Of a DNA stretch of 5,106 nt, positions 4,879-5,106 are shown in pieces (position 1 is the stretch's first letter; each line of letters starts with the position of its first letter). Source of the stretch: an uncultured Blautia sp. (lineage in GTDB: Bacteria; Bacillota; Clostridia; Lachnospirales; Lachnospiraceae); assembly GCA_900552095.1 (NCBI GenBank), contig URYM01000150.1, forward strand, positions 1 to 5,106, written 5' to 3'. The translations under genes and the position numbers were made by a program. The notes below the pieces were generated by a model. That model searched no databases. It was not told the DNA's origin and saw nothing but the letters and a program-made list of their open reading frames with translations.

Positions 4879-5106
4879 TCACTTCGCTCCTTTTTTATAA
4901 AAGAGGGCCGCCTGATCATAACAGCTTCGCAAGGCTGTCTGATTTCTCAGATTCAGTACCTGATCTGTCCGTACCCGTATAAAATGTTCCAGTTTATCCA
5001 TATATTCCTGAGGCGTAATCGTTCCATCTGCCACATAGGTAAGCCCTTTTTCCCAGCTGGCGGTAAGTTCCGGATTCAAAAGCGACCGAATAGAATGATT
5101 TACCAC
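4879..5106 (-). CDS. Type IA DNA topoisomerase (topoisomerase III-like), C-terminal end (5'-partial)
   Basis: The last 75 residues of a gene that continues beyond the right edge. The segment SIRSLLNPELTASWEKGLTYV followed by DGTITPQEYMDKLEHFI matches the C-terminal region of the central type IA topoisomerase domain, whose signature is ELTxxWE followed by an acidic/aromatic helix. These enzymes pass one DNA strand through a transient break in another, and topoisomerase III acts in recombination and chromosome separation. The catalytic tyrosine and Toprim domain lie outside the window. No zinc-finger cysteines are seen after this region, which fits topoisomerase III better than topoisomerase I. 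The frame is open to the edge, and the first codon there (GTG) is an internal valine, not a start. The stop codon is one base before the hexapeptide gene. Confidence is high for the family, moderate for the subtype. Confidence 0.78.
   Translation of the reverse strand: MVNHSIRSLLNPELTASWEKGLTYVADGTITPQEYMDKLEHFIRVRTDQVLNLRNQTALRSCYDQAALFYKKGAK
4887..4892 (-). promoter_or_regulatory. Ribosome binding site of the hexapeptide gene inside the topoisomerase 3' end
   Basis: On the - strand AAGGAG lies 9 bases before the ATG at 4877 and inside the last codons (Lys-Lys-Gly-Ala-Lys) of the topoisomerase gene. The junction reads TGA-T-ATG. This decides the start of the hexapeptide protein and implies translational coupling, since ribosomes ending on the topoisomerase gene finish next to the new start. 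Confidence 0.8.

Noticed and set aside
4878..4919. Upstream ATG at 4919 (- strand) as the start of the hexapeptide protein
   Set aside because: It would overlap the topoisomerase by about 40 bases and has no good ribosome binding site, whereas the ATG at 4877 has AAGGAG at proper spacing.
5104..5106. GTG at the right edge as a start codon for a 75-residue protein
   Set aside because: The frame is open to the window edge and the homology begins mid-domain, so this is an internal valine of a longer topoisomerase.

Overview
The window looks like a short metagenomic or draft-genome contig from an anaerobic gut-type Clostridia member of the Bacillota, probably Lachnospiraceae-like. This is inferred from strong AAGGAGG-type ribosome binding sites, tight gene packing, mid-range GC content, and protein types typical of that group: a siroheme/ferredoxin reductase, a YeiH-family exporter and a CysL-like LysR regulator. 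Genes run off both ends. The first 17 bases are not genomic. They match the Illumina Nextera (Tn5 mosaic-end) adapter and create a false ATG and a false N-terminus (MCIRDR) on the first gene.

Left two thirds (18-3132, + strand): three closely spaced genes that read as one operon. They are (i) the C-terminal part of a FAD/NAD(P)H disulfide oxidoreductase of the CoA-disulfide reductase/NADH oxidase type with a compact rhodanese-like tail, (ii) a 317-residue siroheme-type sulfite/nitrite reductase-like protein with an internal 2x[4Fe-4S] ferredoxin domain, and (iii) a YeiH/UPF0324 putative sulfate (or other sulfur oxyanion) exporter. An imperfect hairpin with 14-bp perfect arms follows. Then comes a good candidate promoter and a LysR-type regulator (3275-4195) with the RExGSGTR effector-domain motif seen in CysL, CbbR and YeiE proteins. 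Together these suggest a regulated module for reducing a sulfur oxyanion, most likely sulfite, and for handling persulfide sulfur, with an export route for excess anion. The substrate is inferred, not shown.

Right third (4206-5106, - strand): a convergent pair unrelated to sulfur. The upstream gene is the C-terminal end of a type IA DNA topoisomerase (topoisomerase III-like), cut by the window edge. One base after its stop codon begins a 223-residue left-handed beta-helix (hexapeptide-repeat) protein that resembles the acetyltransferase half of GlmU. The LysR and hexapeptide genes end 10 bp apart, and a small hairpin sits across their stop codons.

I see no mobile element, CRISPR array, tRNA or rRNA, and no gene-free stretch longer than 142 bp. 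I did not find a clearly undescribed system. The most interesting biology is the compact sulfur-redox operon with its unusual cysteine spacings and its regulator.
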